Shown here piece by piece: positions 25,917-34,408 of a DNA stretch of 64,000 bases. A program made the translations under genes and the position numbers. Location: the NCBI GenBank assembly GCA_030065575.1, contig JASJDZ010000001.1, forward strand, positions 62,001-126,000, given 5' to 3'. Position 1 is the stretch's first letter, and each line of letters opens with the position of its first letter. The notes under the pieces were generated by a model. It saw nothing but the letters and a program-made list of their open reading frames with translations. It was not told where the DNA came from and ran no database searches. This stretch comes from Acidimicrobiia bacterium (GTDB lineage: Bacteria; Actinomycetota; Acidimicrobiia; Spongiisociales; UBA5794).

Positions 25917-25974
25917 GTTCTGGCGTACTTCAGGCCCACATATGGGCCCCGGATCCGCCAGAACCCAATGGGGA
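25917..25974. repeat. Intergenic palindrome family A, diverged copy (A5)
   Basis: Outer arms GTTCTGGCG and CGCCAGAAC (9 bp) enclose an inner hairpin GGCCCA/TGGGCC. It keeps the TTCTGGCG...CGCCAGAA ends of the family with a different interior. Lies upstream of the beta-helix lipoprotein gene. Confidence 0.7.
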
Positions 25975-25986
25975 AGTCCCCTAACC

Positions 25987-26036
25987 GTTTTGGCGGACAC
26001 CAGACCCAAATCCGGGCCTCAGATCCGCCAGAATCG
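25987..26036. repeat. Intergenic palindrome family A, diverged copy (A6)
   Basis: TTTTGGCGGA pairs with TCCGCCAGAA. Tandem to A5, 70 nt apart, the same spacing as between copies 1 and 2 (and copies 3 and 4). Just downstream of the tryptophanase stop codon. Confidence 0.65.
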
Positions 26037-26056
26037 GGGGTGGTGTTGGGGGTTGG

Positions 26057-27433
26057 CTAGACCGGCTCGAACCTTGCGGTGAAATGCCTCAACCACGGGG
26101 CCTGCTCGACGATTCGGTAGCCGGTGATGTCGGCGGCGCCCATAGCGACATCGATGACTACCTCAGCTACGAAGTCGATATGGCTCTGTGTGTAAGTCCG
26201 GCGGGGTATCGCCAGCCGCACCAGCTCCATGGCGGCAGGGATCTCGGTGCCGTCGGGCTGTGGCTTGCCGAACATCACAGATCCGATCTCGACTCCGCGA
26301 ACACCCCCATTGCGATACAGCTCGACGGCCAACGCCTGCGCCGGATACTGCTCCGGCGGGATGTGGGGAAGCAAGCCCATCGCGTCGAGATACACCGCAT
26401 GCCCGCCGGCCGGCCGAACAATGGGAACCCCTGCGGCATAGACCTTTTCGGCGAGGTACTCGGTGGAGCGGATGCGATAGCGCAGGTAGTTCTCGTCCAG
26501 CACTTCGTTGAGCCCGACGGCAATGGCCTCGAGGTCGTAGCCGGCTAGACCGCCGTAGGTCGGGAACCCCTCGGTGAGGATGAGCAGATTGCGGCACTTG
26601 GCGGCAAGGTCGGCATTGTTGAGAGCGACAAAGCCACCGATGTTGGCCAAGCCGTCCTTCTTGGCCGACATGGTGCACCCATCGGCGAGCGAGAACATCT
26701 CCCGGGCGATCTCCCGCGGCGTGTGACCTGCGTAGCCATCCTCGCGCAGCTTGATGAACCAGGCGTTCTCGGCAAACCGACACGCATCAAGGATCAGCGG
26801 CAGGCCGTACTCATCACAGACGGCACGAACCGCCCGCAAGTTGGCCAGCGAAACCGGCTGGCCACCCCCGGAGTTGTTGGTGACGGTAACCATCACGATC
26901 GGTATGCGATCGACCCCGACCTCGTTGATCGTTGCCCGCAGTGCATCCACATCGACGTTGCCTTTGAACGGCAGAACCTTGGCCGGATCCTTGCCCTCGG
27001 CGATCACCAGATCGCGCGCCTCCGCTCCCTGATACTCGACGTTGGCCCGGGTGGTGTCGAAGTGCGTGTTGGAGGGCACCACGTCACCCTCCTTGACCGC
27101 ATTGGCGAAGAGGATGCGCTCGGCGGCACGACCCTGATGGGTCGGGATCACCTCGGAATAGCCGGTGATCTCCTTGACGGCAGTCTCGAACTTGAAGAAC
27201 GAACGCGCCCCGGCGTAGGACTCGTCGCCGAGCATCATCCCGGCCCACTGCTGCGCCGACATCGCCCCTGTGCCGGAGTCGGTGAGCAAATCGATGATCA
27301 CCTCGTCGGCGTGCAGACCGAACAGGTTGTAGCCAGCGCGTTGCAGCGCCTGCTCCCTCTCCTCTGCTGAGGGAAGGTCAATGGCCTGAACACTCTTGAT
27401 CCGGAACGGCTCGATGATGCTGCGGTGCGGCAT
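26057..27433 (-). CDS. tnaA: Tryptophanase (beta-eliminating lyase, tyrosine phenol-lyase family)
   Basis: 458 residues of PLP-dependent fold type I. The PLP Lys lies in MSAKKDGLANIGGF (Lys about 259). DLLTDSGTGAMS, IPTHQGRAAERILF, THFDTTRANVEY, NNSGGGQPVSLANLRAV, CRFAENAWFIK and IPRRTYTQSHIDFV are family motifs. The substrate-site stretch VEIGSVMFGK matches tryptophanase rather than the MERG of tyrosine phenol-lyase, so tryptophan to indole, pyruvate and ammonia is favoured. No ATG-proximal SD is clear. Monocistronic, followed by two palindromes. No tnaC-type leader or transporter neighbour was seen. Confidence 0.88.
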   Translation of the reverse strand: MPHRSIIEPFRIKSVQAIDLPSAEEREQALQRAGYNLFGLHADEVIIDLLTDSGTGAMSAQQWAGMMLGDESYAGARSFFKFETAVKEITGYSEVIPTHQGRAAERILFANAVKEGDVVPSNTHFDTTRANVEYQGAEARDLVIAEGKDPAKVLPFKGNVDVDALRATINEVGVDRIPIVMVTVTNNSGGGQPVSLANLRAVRAVCDEYGLPLILDACRFAENAWFIKLREDGYAGHTPREIAREMFSLADGCTMSAKKDGLANIGGFVALNNADLAAKCRNLLILTEGFPTYGGLAGYDLEAIAVGLNEVLDENYLRYRIRSTEYLAEKVYAAGVPIVRPAGGHAVYLDAMGLLPHIPPEQYPAQALAVELYRNGGVRGVEIGSVMFGKPQPDGTEIPAAMELVRLAIPRRTYTQSHIDFVAEVVIDVAMGAADITGYRIVEQAPWLRHFTARFEPV

Positions 27434-27507
27434 GGGGCTCCCTCGCGACGGCTACCCCGAGTTTGGCATACACCCGCGCCGGCCGCCTCGAGCCTCCAAC
27501 CTGCCGT

Positions 27508-27565
27508 GGAGTTCGATCGCATCGAACTCCAAGGCGATTTCATCGCCCCCCTACCCCCGCCTGCG
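27508..27565. repeat. Double-hairpin repeat family B, copy 1
   Basis: A 23-nt palindrome (GGAGTTCGATC...GAACTCC) is followed by a second hairpin GGCGAT/ATCGCC and the tail CCCCTACCCCCGCCTGCGG. Copy 2 begins 81 nt later with three differences in 59 nt. Confidence 0.85.
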
Positions 27566-27588
27566 GTGCCTTCGGCACGCCGCACCCA

Positions 27589-27646
27589 GGAGTTCGATCG
27601 TATCGAACTCCAAGGCGATCGCATCGCCCCCCTACCCCCGCCTGCG
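27589..27646. repeat. Double-hairpin repeat family B, copy 2
   Basis: Same double hairpin; the second stem is perfect here (GGCGATCGCATCGCC). Lies between tryptophanase and the acyl-CoA synthetase gene. Confidence 0.85.
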
Positions 27647-27655
27647 GCGGCGGTA

Positions 27656-27731
27656 CCTTCCCCCCGCCTTCCGGCGGGGGGACTGACAATGCGGTACTTT
27701 CCCCCCACTCCGTGGGGGGACTGACAATGCC
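27656..27731. repeat. Tandem pair of C-rich/G-rich hairpins
   Basis: Two units 39 nt apart, each a CCCCCC...GGGGGG hairpin followed by the identical ACTGACAATGC. They lie directly at the 3' end of the acyl-CoA synthetase gene and may act as its transcript end. Confidence 0.75.
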
Positions 27732-27733
27732 AA

Positions 27734-29374
27734 TCAGGCGGACTCAACCCCGGCGGCGTCATGGAGCCCGAGTTCCTCGATCGCCAACTCGCGCATCCGG
27801 AACTTCTGCACCTTGCCGGTGACCGTCATCGGGAACTCGGGCACGAACCGGACATACCTCGGGATCTTGTAGTGAGCGATCTTGCCTTTGCAGAAGGCCT
27901 TCAGCTCGTCCGCGGTGAGCTCAGCGCCCTCCCGCAGCTCGACCCAGGCCATGATCTCCTCCCCGTACTTCACGTCGGGTACCCCGATGACCTGGGCATC
28001 AACAACTTCAGGATGTGTGTACAGGAACTCCTCGATCTCCCTGGGATAAACGTTCTCGCCCCCGCGGATGATCATGTCCTTGATCCTCCCGACGATGTTC
28101 ACGTATCCGGCTTCGTCCATCGTTGCCAGGTCACCGGTGTGCATCCACCCGTCCTCATCAATGGCCTCGGCCGTCCGCTCCGGGTCGTTCCAGTAGCCGA
28201 TCATGACCGAGTAGCCCCGGGTACACAGCTCGCCCGACTCGCCCCGGGCAACCGTAGCTCCGGTCTCGGGATCGACGATCTTGACCTCCACGTGCGGATG
28301 GATCCTCCCGACGGTCGATACCCGACGCTCGATGTCGTCATCCGGCGCAGTCTGGGTCGATACAGGCGAGGTCTCCGTCATGCCGTATGCGATCGTCACT
28401 TCCGTCATGTTGAAGTCCGAGATGACCCGCTTCATCACCTCGACCGGGCACGGTGAACCCGCCATGATGCCGGTGCGCAGCGTCGTTAGGTCGTACTCGC
28501 CAACATCGGGGTGCTCTAGAGCCGCGATGAACATGGTCGGTACTCCGTACAGCGAGGTGCATCGCTCGTCGCTGACCGTCCGCAGCACATCCTCGGGAAC
28601 GAAACGGGGCCCGGGCACCACGATCGTGGCTCCATGAGTCGTGCAGGCAAGGTTGCCGAGCACCATCCCGAAGCAGTGATAGAACGGCACCGGGATGCAA
28701 ACGCGGTCGTCGCTCGTGTAGCGGCACATCTCGCCGGTGAAGAAGCCGTTGTTGATGATGTTGACGTGGCTGAGCGTCGCACCCTTGGGGAAGCCGGTTG
28801 TGCCCGAGGTGTACTGGATGTTGATCGGATCGTCCGGCTCGAGGCCCGCAGCCACCTCCTCGAGTCGTTCGAGAGACACCTTCTCGGCGAGAAGTAGTAG
28901 CTCATCCCATGCGGCAGATTCCAGGAAGATGATTCGCTCGAGCGAAGGCACCGAAGGGGCCACCTCTGCGACCATTTCCCGGTAGTTGCTGGTGAGGAAC
29001 TCCGGTGCGGAGATGAGGAAGCGGCAGCCTGATTGGTTGAGCGCATACTCGAGCTCACTGGTCCGGTAGGCAGGGTTGATATTGACCAGGATTGCCCCGA
29101 TGCGAGCGGTGGCATATTGGATCAGCACCCATTCCGCGTTGTTCGGGCTCCAGATGCCGATGCGATCTCCCCGCTTCAAGCCCAGTGCCATCAGCCCGCG
29201 GGCGACTCGGTCTACCTCGGCCGCAAACTGGGTGTAGGTGAGTCGCACTCCCTGATAGGGGACGACCAGCGCTTCTTCGTCGGGATAGCGGGCGACGGTC
29301 GCAGCGAGGTTCTCACCAATCGTCTGGCGAATGAGCGGAACATCCTTTGGGCCGGCATCGTGAGCGAAGGCCAT
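27734..29374 (-). CDS. Acyl-CoA synthetase (AMP-binding, medium/long-chain type)
   Basis: 546 residues of ANL superfamily. Core motifs: [16 protein letters not shown] (P-loop, A3), YGMTETSP (A5), GWMHTGDLA (A7), [20 protein letters not shown] (A8) and the C-terminal catalytic Lys in [10 protein letters not shown] (A10). It activates a fatty acid as an adenylate and transfers it to CoA; chain length is not readable. GGAAGGAG is 6-7 nt before ATG 29374; the frame to 29392 is not needed. Monocistronic and bracketed by copies of repeat family B. Confidence 0.93.
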   Translation of the reverse strand: MAFAHDAGPKDVPLIRQTIGENLAATVARYPDEEALVVPYQGVRLTYTQFAAEVDRVARGLMALGLKRGDRIGIWSPNNAEWVLIQYATARIGAILVNINPAYRTSELEYALNQSGCRFLISAPEFLTSNYREMVAEVAPSVPSLERIIFLESAAWDELLLLAEKVSLERLEEVAAGLEPDDPINIQYTSGTTGFPKGATLSHVNIINNGFFTGEMCRYTSDDRVCIPVPFYHCFGMVLGNLACTTHGATIVVPGPRFVPEDVLRTVSDERCTSLYGVPTMFIAALEHPDVGEYDLTTLRTGIMAGSPCPVEVMKRVISDFNMTEVTIAYGMTETSPVSTQTAPDDDIERRVSTVGRIHPHVEVKIVDPETGATVARGESGELCTRGYSVMIGYWNDPERTAEAIDEDGWMHTGDLATMDEAGYVNIVGRIKDMIIRGGENVYPREIEEFLYTHPEVVDAQVIGVPDVKYGEEIMAWVELREGAELTADELKAFCKGKIAHYKIPRYVRFVPEFPMTVTGKVQKFRMRELAIEELGLHDAAGVESA

Positions 29375-29446
29375 CGATACTCCTTCCGACAACCCCCACG
29401 CTAACGGTCAAACGGTGCTTTGCGTCGAACCGCGTCCACCCAGCCT

Positions 29447-29495
29447 GGAGTCTGATCGCATCAGACTCCGAGCCGATTGCATCGGCCGACTACCC
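29447..29495. repeat. Double-hairpin repeat family B, copy 3 (compensatory variant)
   Basis: GGAGTCTGATC...CAGACTCC then GCCGAT/ATCGGC and CGACTACCCG. Compared with copies 1-2 both arms of hairpin 1 changed together (TTCG/CGAA to TCTG/CAGA), preserving pairing. It overlaps the last codons of the zinc-ribbon gene. Confidence 0.75.
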
Positions 29496-30200
29496 GTGAT
29501 GAAGCTCGATGTCGTGGCTGCCACAGGTGCGGCACCGCAGCTTGGGCCCACCGGCGGCCGGGGCCCGAGCCATTCCCGGCGCGGGCGCAGCCGCAGGTCC
29601 CGGGCTTTGCGCACCAGCGGCACTGGGCGGCGCCGACATAGGCCGGGGAGTCACCAGTTCGGCGCCACACGAGACACACACCTCAATGGCGTGATGCTGG
29701 CTCACCCCGCAACGGGGACAGTCGACCCACTCGGCAGCTGCATTCTCGTTAACCGGCCCGAACGGGTTGATCGGAAGCTCCGGTTCGTCGGGCTCGGTAC
29801 GCGGCGTGTGCAGGAAGGCTGGTTCGAGAGGCTCACTCGGAACGAGACTTCGGGCAAAGGTCGTGTGAGGGTGAACATCCCCCATGGCGTCGATGTCGAA
29901 TAGGCCGAACCCGCGGCTCTCGCCCAACTGCTTCGCCCCGTCGGTGAAGCCCGTCGCCGAGAAGAGCAGGCGACGCACGGCTTCGCCGTCGGTTGCCTTC
30001 AGCATCGCCAGAATGGCTGAGGGGGCAACGGCGGCCCGATCGAACTTGATCCGGGTGACGAGGCCGGCGCTGCGCAGCTCGATGATCCCGTCCGCCGGTT
30101 CGTTCACCTGCTCCGGGACAGCACCGAGGAAAGTCAACCATCGCTGCGCAACGTGATACGCCTCAGCGAGGCTCACAGTTGGCGTGCGATAACGATCCAT
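29490..30200 (-). CDS. Restriction-endonuclease-like domain protein with two zinc ribbons
   Basis: 236 residues. The N-terminal 130 residues hold IIELRSAGLVTRIKFDRAA and RRLLFSATGFTDGAKQLGESRGFGLFDID, a pattern reminiscent of Mrr-like PD-(D/E)XK domains (the F-T-x-x-A helix), though the catalytic acid/Lys set is not convincing. Residues 155-185 are a zinc ribbon (CPRCG...CVSCGAEL), then a Pro/Ala linker and a last C-x2-C...H-x-H motif (CRTCGSHDIELHH). ATG 30200 has GAGGAAG upstream. Nucleic-acid association is an inference; no phenotype can be named. Confidence 0.6.
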   Translation of the reverse strand: MDRYRTPTVSLAEAYHVAQRWLTFLGAVPEQVNEPADGIIELRSAGLVTRIKFDRAAVAPSAILAMLKATDGEAVRRLLFSATGFTDGAKQLGESRGFGLFDIDAMGDVHPHTTFARSLVPSEPLEPAFLHTPRTEPDEPELPINPFGPVNENAAAEWVDCPRCGVSQHHAIEVCVSCGAELVTPRPMSAPPSAAGAQSPGPAAAPAPGMARAPAAGGPKLRCRTCGSHDIELHHG

Positions 30201-30307
30201 AGCTTCCTCAGGTGTGCGACCGACCTGAACACTATCGGACTTCGCCCGGATGTACATAAGCGCAACCGGAGGCGGTCAACAGAACGCAGACTTGCGAGCG
30301 TGGTGGG

Positions 30308-31204
30308 CTATCGGCCGGCTAGAGACCGACGGTGCGGAATCGAATGCGCCCAATCCGCCAGCAGCGTGCGCAGCGCGGCCACGAAAGCGAGGGGCTGGTC
30401 GAGGATCAGATGGTGATGGGCGTCCGGGATAGTTATCACAGGCGCATTCCGATCCATCAACTCGTACATGTAGGAAGCTGTGTCCTCGGGAACCGTCACC
30501 GAGTACTCACCCCGGAAGAGGGCAACCCGACACTTGACGCTGGCGAGTTGGTCACGCAAGGAGATGAGGGCGTGCTTGAACAACCTCGGATCGAACTTCC
30601 AGGTCCAGCCTTCCTCAGTTTCGTGCAGTGAATGGCGAGCGATGTGGTCGATGATGAACTGGTGTTGAGAAGGCTGGGGAGGTATCAGGCGAAAGTGGCT
30701 CAAGGCAGTCTCGAGATCGGGGTACGTGCCGGGAGACCGGAACGCCCGGCCACGAGCACCCTCCTCCGATTCGGGGTCGGGTCGACGCACCGGGGTGTCG
30801 ACAATCACCGCCCCCGCCAGGCGGTTGCCGTAGTCGGACGCAGTCTGGATCGTGACCAGGCCGCCGAGGCTGTGACCCACCAGGACGGGCGGACCGGGGA
30901 ACCTGGCCGCGTCCATCACCGCCAGGACCTCGGCCGCCCAAGCCTCATGGGAGTACTCGGTTCGCCGACCGCTGTCACCATGTCCGGACAGGTCGAGAGC
31001 AACGACGTGCCAGTCCTCGGCGAACATCGGGGCCAGGAAGGTCCACCAGTGAGCATGGGCGGCCCCGCCGTGGATCAGCACGAGACCCGGTTGCCGCTGA
31101 TCACCCCACTCGAGGTAGCGAATGGGAACACCGTCGACGACGGTCACGCCTTGCTCGTATGGAGTGCTCTGGGCCCGCTGGAACCACTGCGGGGCATCGC
31201 TCAC
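30308..31204 (-). CDS. Alpha/beta hydrolase
   Basis: 298 residues: oxyanion strand VLIHGGAAHAHWW, nucleophile in VLVGHSLGGLV, an acid in the region LFRGEYSVTVPEDTA and catalytic His in PDAHHHLILDQP. Typical epoxide-hydrolase/esterase-like single-domain enzyme without a signal peptide. The GTG start at 31204 overlaps the TGA of the upstream aminotransferase-like gene by 4 nt, so translation is coupled and the two probably act on one pathway. Substrate unknown. Confidence 0.88.
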   Translation of the reverse strand: MSDAPQWFQRAQSTPYEQGVTVVDGVPIRYLEWGDQRQPGLVLIHGGAAHAHWWTFLAPMFAEDWHVVALDLSGHGDSGRRTEYSHEAWAAEVLAVMDAARFPGPPVLVGHSLGGLVTIQTASDYGNRLAGAVIVDTPVRRPDPESEEGARGRAFRSPGTYPDLETALSHFRLIPPQPSQHQFIIDHIARHSLHETEEGWTWKFDPRLFKHALISLRDQLASVKCRVALFRGEYSVTVPEDTASYMYELMDRNAPVITIPDAHHHLILDQPLAFVAALRTLLADWAHSIPHRRSLAGR

Positions 31205-32907
31205 CGCTTCATCTCCGGGACGTCGCGGAGCTCATCGGGAAGCGGGAACCAGCGCAGATGCTCGAAGTCCTCGGTAACCAGCGGCCGACCGAGTGGCTCC
31301 GGCAGATCGGCATCGTCCATCTCAGCAACCAGCCGACGCGCTTCATCGAGATAGCCGACCAGATCGTCGTCGGAATGGAGCCGCGGCCGATGCCGGTACT
31401 CCATGGTCCCGGACCGGTAGTCGATATCACCCAGACTCAGCGGAGGTTCGGCAAGCGGGCGTCGGTGCCGCCACAGGGCTGTGGTCGGATCGAAGCCGTA
31501 GTAGGGCAAGAATCGCCATCCCTCATCGGCCACGAAATGCACCGCGTCGAGGATGAAGTCGCGCACCTGCTCTGAGATGAAGTAGTTGAAGTTGACTCGC
31601 ACCCAGCCGGGCTTGATCCCCTCGCAACCGCGAGTGATCTCGCGCTCGAACTCGTGCGATCGCTCCAGGTCGATCCCCAATAGACGGTGTCCGTAGGGAC
31701 CGGCGCACGAGCAGCCACCGCGCGATTGGACACCGAAGAGATCGTTGAGCAGAGCAACGACGAAGTTGTGATGGAGGTAGCGCGATCCATGGCGCACGAC
31801 AAACGAAACGATGGAGAGGCGCTCGGCGTCGTGGTTGCCGAGTACATCGATGTTCGGGTTGGCCGACCATGACGAGATGGCCCGGCTGGTCATCTCCTCC
31901 TCGCGCTCCTTGATGGTCTCCGCACCCACGGCCTCCTTGAGTTGGAAGACCAGTCCGGCCCGGATCGATTCGACGATTGCCGGAGTCCCGCCCTCCTCAC
32001 GATGCTCGATGTCGTCGAGGTATCGATGCTCGACCGGGTTCACATATGCCACGGTGCCGCCGCCGGGGACGGCGGGCACCCGATTCGCAAACAGCTCCTT
32101 GCGGGCGACGAGTAGCCCCGGGGTGCCCGGCCCTCCGATGAACTTGTGCGGCGATAGGTAGATGGCGTCCTTGTAGGCGAGATGGGCATCGGGCCCGGCG
32201 GCCGGCGGGGTCATCTCGATGTCGACGTAGGGAGCGGCAGCGGCGAAATCCCAGAAGGAGAGGGCACCGTGCTTGTGGAGGAGTATCGAGATCGACTGCA
32301 CATCCGAGATGATTCCGGTCACGTTGGAGGCTGCTGAGAACGAGCCGATCTTCAGATCTCGATCGGCATAGTTGACCAGTTCTTTCTCGAGATGCTCGAG
32401 GTCAATGTGACCATCGCCATCCTCAGAGATGGTGACCACGTCGGCGATCGACTCACGCCACGGCAACTCATTGCTGTGGTGCTCATAGGGGCCGATGAAC
32501 ACCACCGGCCGCTCCCGAGCCGGGATCGATTTCGAGAGTTGGTAGCGGTCCTCGAGGTTGCACGGGATCCGGATGCCGAGGACACCGATCAACCGATCGA
32601 GCGCTCCGGTCATGCCTGAGCCGCAGAAAAGAACTGCGTGCTCATCGGTAGCCCCCACGCACCTGCGAACAATGTCCCTGGCCTCTTCCCGGAACCGGGT
32701 CGTCTGCAGGCCGGTGCCGGAAGACTCAGTGTGGGTGTTGGCATAGAGAGGCATGACCGCCTCGCGGATGTAGTCCTCGATGAACATCAGCGATCGCCCC
32801 GATGCCGTGTAGTCGGCATAGGTGACCTTGCGCGGGCCAAAGGGCCCATCGACCACCTCATCCCGACCGATGACCGAGTTTCGAATCGTCTCAATCAGCT
32901 TGCTCAT
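31201..32907 (-). CDS. Class V aminotransferase / cysteine desulfurase-like PLP enzyme (long form)
   Basis: About 568 residues, longer than the roughly 400 of IscS/SufS. The core is recognisable: YADYTASGRSLMFIE, YANTHTESSGTG, GPYEHHSNELPWRE, WDFAAAAPYVDI, YLSPHKFIGGPGTPGLLVAR (PLP Lys in SPHKF), and RGGCSCAGPYGHRLLG carrying a Cys in the position used by desulfurases. A C-terminal extension of about 120 residues is of unknown role. Start: ATG 32907 is preferred because TAGATT (32915-32920) lies 7 nt upstream; ATG 32955 is the alternative. Coupled to the hydrolase gene. Whether it works on cysteine is not shown. Confidence 0.82.
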   Translation of the reverse strand: MSKLIETIRNSVIGRDEVVDGPFGPRKVTYADYTASGRSLMFIEDYIREAVMPLYANTHTESSGTGLQTTRFREEARDIVRRCVGATDEHAVLFCGSGMTGALDRLIGVLGIRIPCNLEDRYQLSKSIPARERPVVFIGPYEHHSNELPWRESIADVVTISEDGDGHIDLEHLEKELVNYADRDLKIGSFSAASNVTGIISDVQSISILLHKHGALSFWDFAAAAPYVDIEMTPPAAGPDAHLAYKDAIYLSPHKFIGGPGTPGLLVARKELFANRVPAVPGGGTVAYVNPVEHRYLDDIEHREEGGTPAIVESIRAGLVFQLKEAVGAETIKEREEEMTSRAISSWSANPNIDVLGNHDAERLSIVSFVVRHGSRYLHHNFVVALLNDLFGVQSRGGCSCAGPYGHRLLGIDLERSHEFEREITRGCEGIKPGWVRVNFNYFISEQVRDFILDAVHFVADEGWRFLPYYGFDPTTALWRHRRPLAEPPLSLGDIDYRSGTMEYRHRPRLHSDDDLVGYLDEARRLVAEMDDADLPEPLGRPLVTEDFEHLRWFPLPDELRDVPEMKR

Positions 32908-32914
32908 GTGGGCA

Positions 32915-32920
32915 AATCTA
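32915..32920 (-). promoter_or_regulatory. Leaderless -10 box (TAGATT)
   Basis: Minus-strand TANNNT box 7 nt before ATG 32907; it decides the start of the aminotransferase-like gene. Confidence 0.5.
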
Positions 32921-32974
32921 ATGGGTTCGCCGTCGCTGGCTTCCGCAACCGTCATCCGGCCGGCGCTCGCTCCC

Positions 32975-32980
32975 TAGTGT
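32975..32980 (+). promoter_or_regulatory. Leaderless -10 box (TAGTGT)
   Basis: TANNNT box 6 nt before the GTG at 32987 of the glycine-zipper gene. Confidence 0.45.
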
Positions 32981-32986
32981 GTGAGC

Positions 32987-33160
32987 GTGGATGACAACAA
33001 GGACAACAAACCCGGTCTCGGCATCGGTGTAGGCATTGCACTGGGCGCCGGCATCGGAGCCGCCCTCTTCGCGGCAACCAACAATGCGGTGTGGATCGGC
33101 GTCGGGACAGCAATCGGGGCTGGTCTGGCAGCGGGCCAGGCGGCTCGCTCCGACGACTAG
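32987..33160 (+). CDS. Small glycine-zipper membrane protein (57 residues)
   Basis: GTG start at 32987; polar N-terminus VDDNKDNKPG followed by two Gly-rich hydrophobic stretches (GIGVGIALGAGIGAALFAA and WIGVGTAIGAGLAAG) with GxxxG spacing and a polar end RSDD. Such helical-hairpin proteins are common in actinobacteria; function unknown. It is divergent from the aminotransferase-like gene and faces the alkyltransferase gene. Confidence 0.65.
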   Translation: MDDNKDNKPGLGIGVGIALGAGIGAALFAATNNAVWIGVGTAIGAGLAAGQAARSDD

Positions 33161-33209
33161 CCGCGCCCCGAACGACATCCGCGTCAGGCTCGAAACCGAC
33201 CTACGCCAG

Positions 33210-33800
33210 CTAGCCAAGCTCGGTAATGCCCTCATGTTCGAGCAGAGAGCGCTTCATGGCTGCCCCAAAGGCGTAGTTACCGATGGAGCCATCGCTCTTG
33301 ACTACGCGGTGACAGGGAATTGCGATCGGCACGGGATTGCGGGCCAGTGCGCTTCCGACCGCCCGCACCGCACCATCATTCGCCATCTCCCGCGCCACCC
33401 ACCCGTAGGGCCGTATTTCGCCGGGCGGAATGGTCGCGGTGATTTCCAGCACCCGCCGTTGAAACGGTGTGAGCACGCGCAGATCGACCGGTAGGTCGCC
33501 CAGGCGCCCGGATTCGACTGCTCGCCGCAACTGTCCGGCAAGCCGAGACGGTAGATCACCCGGATAGGCGAGTCGTCCCACCCGGGCCGCATGTGAGGTC
33601 AGAAACTCCTCCTCATCGGCGGTTGGCACTATCGACGAGACCCCCAGCGAGGTGAAACCAACGTGAAGGGTGCCCAGCGGCCCGGGGACCGTCGTGAACT
33701 GATCCGCCAGATCAGTGCGGATCAGCACCGCACGTTCGATGGATGCCGGCGGCGTCTCCGGCGTGCCCAGCATGCGGGCTATTTGCTGTTCGCTTGTCAT
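33210..33800 (-). CDS. Methylated-DNA-[protein]-cysteine S-methyltransferase
   Basis: 196 residues. The active-site block NPVPIAIPCHRVVKSDGSIG with acceptor Cys about 163 and the upstream helix-turn-helix (TPFQRRVLEITATIPPGEIRPYGWVA, with the Arg finger near AVRAVGSALARN) define an Ogt/MGMT protein that removes alkyl groups from O6-alkylguanine in a one-turnover reaction. The ATG overlaps the stop of the upstream ECF sigma gene (ATGA), so the repair protein occupies the position usually held by an anti-sigma factor. Confidence 0.93.
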   Translation of the reverse strand: MTSEQQIARMLGTPETPPASIERAVLIRTDLADQFTTVPGPLGTLHVGFTSLGVSSIVPTADEEEFLTSHAARVGRLAYPGDLPSRLAGQLRRAVESGRLGDLPVDLRVLTPFQRRVLEITATIPPGEIRPYGWVAREMANDGAVRAVGSALARNPVPIAIPCHRVVKSDGSIGNYAFGAAMKRSLLEHEGITELG

Positions 33801-34348
33801 TTCAGATCCTCCGATGCCAGCAAGGTGCGGAGTCGTCCAATCCCGCGATGCACATCCGATTTGGCTGTACCTGCAGGACAATCGAGTATTTCGCCGATCT
33901 CCTCGTAGCTGAGTCCGACCACATGACGGAGCACCACGGCATCGCGCTGTCGCCGGGTGAGCTTCGCCAGCCTCTGCCGCCACTCGTCGATTGCGATGGC
34001 ATCGAGAGCCTCCCGGTCGGTCCCGTCGGCAGCGGCGGTGTCGGTGTGACCCAAGGTGACCTGTTCCGGGCGACGACTCCGGGATCGCGCATGGTTGCGA
34101 CACAGGTTGAGAGTTATCGCAAACAACCACGGACGAAGACGTAGCTCGAGAATGCGACTGTCGGAGTAGCTCTGCAGCGCCCGGTACGCCCGGACGAAGA
34201 CCTCCTGAGTCACGTCCTCTGCGTCCTGGCGGCCCGGCAGCCAACGTCGGGCTCCGTTGAACACGCTGCTTTGCATCTCGCCGACAAACGCCGGGAACGC
34301 GCCGTCGAGATCCCCGGCTAGGCGCCGGTTCATTGCGGTACTCGTCAT
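33797..34348 (-). CDS. ECF-type sigma factor coupled to the alkyltransferase gene
   Basis: 183 residues. Region 2: FPAFVGEMQSSVFNGARRWL, QDAEDVTQEVFVRAYRAL, WLFAITLNLCRNHARSR; region 4: LTRRQRDAVVLRHVVGLSYEEIGEILDCPAGTAKSDVHRGIGRLR. The ATG at 34348 has AGGGAG 5 nt upstream; an upstream in-frame start at 34393 is less likely. A 4-nt overlap with the methyltransferase gene and no anti-sigma gene nearby suggest the sigma responds to, or drives, alkylation repair; this is inference from gene order. Confidence 0.9.
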   Translation of the reverse strand: MTSTAMNRRLAGDLDGAFPAFVGEMQSSVFNGARRWLPGRQDAEDVTQEVFVRAYRALQSYSDSRILELRLRPWLFAITLNLCRNHARSRSRRPEQVTLGHTDTAAADGTDREALDAIAIDEWRQRLAKLTRRQRDAVVLRHVVGLSYEEIGEILDCPAGTAKSDVHRGIGRLRTLLASEDLK

Positions 34349-34408
34349 CGGACTCCCTGTTTTCACACCCTCAAGAACCCCAGGGGATGGCATTGAGTTG
34401 CAGAGAAG

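Noticed and set aside
33210-34244. 344-codon ORF joining sigma-region bases to the alkyltransferase
   Set aside because: The first 150 codons are a shadow of the ECF sigma gene in another frame; the alkyltransferase begins at 33800.
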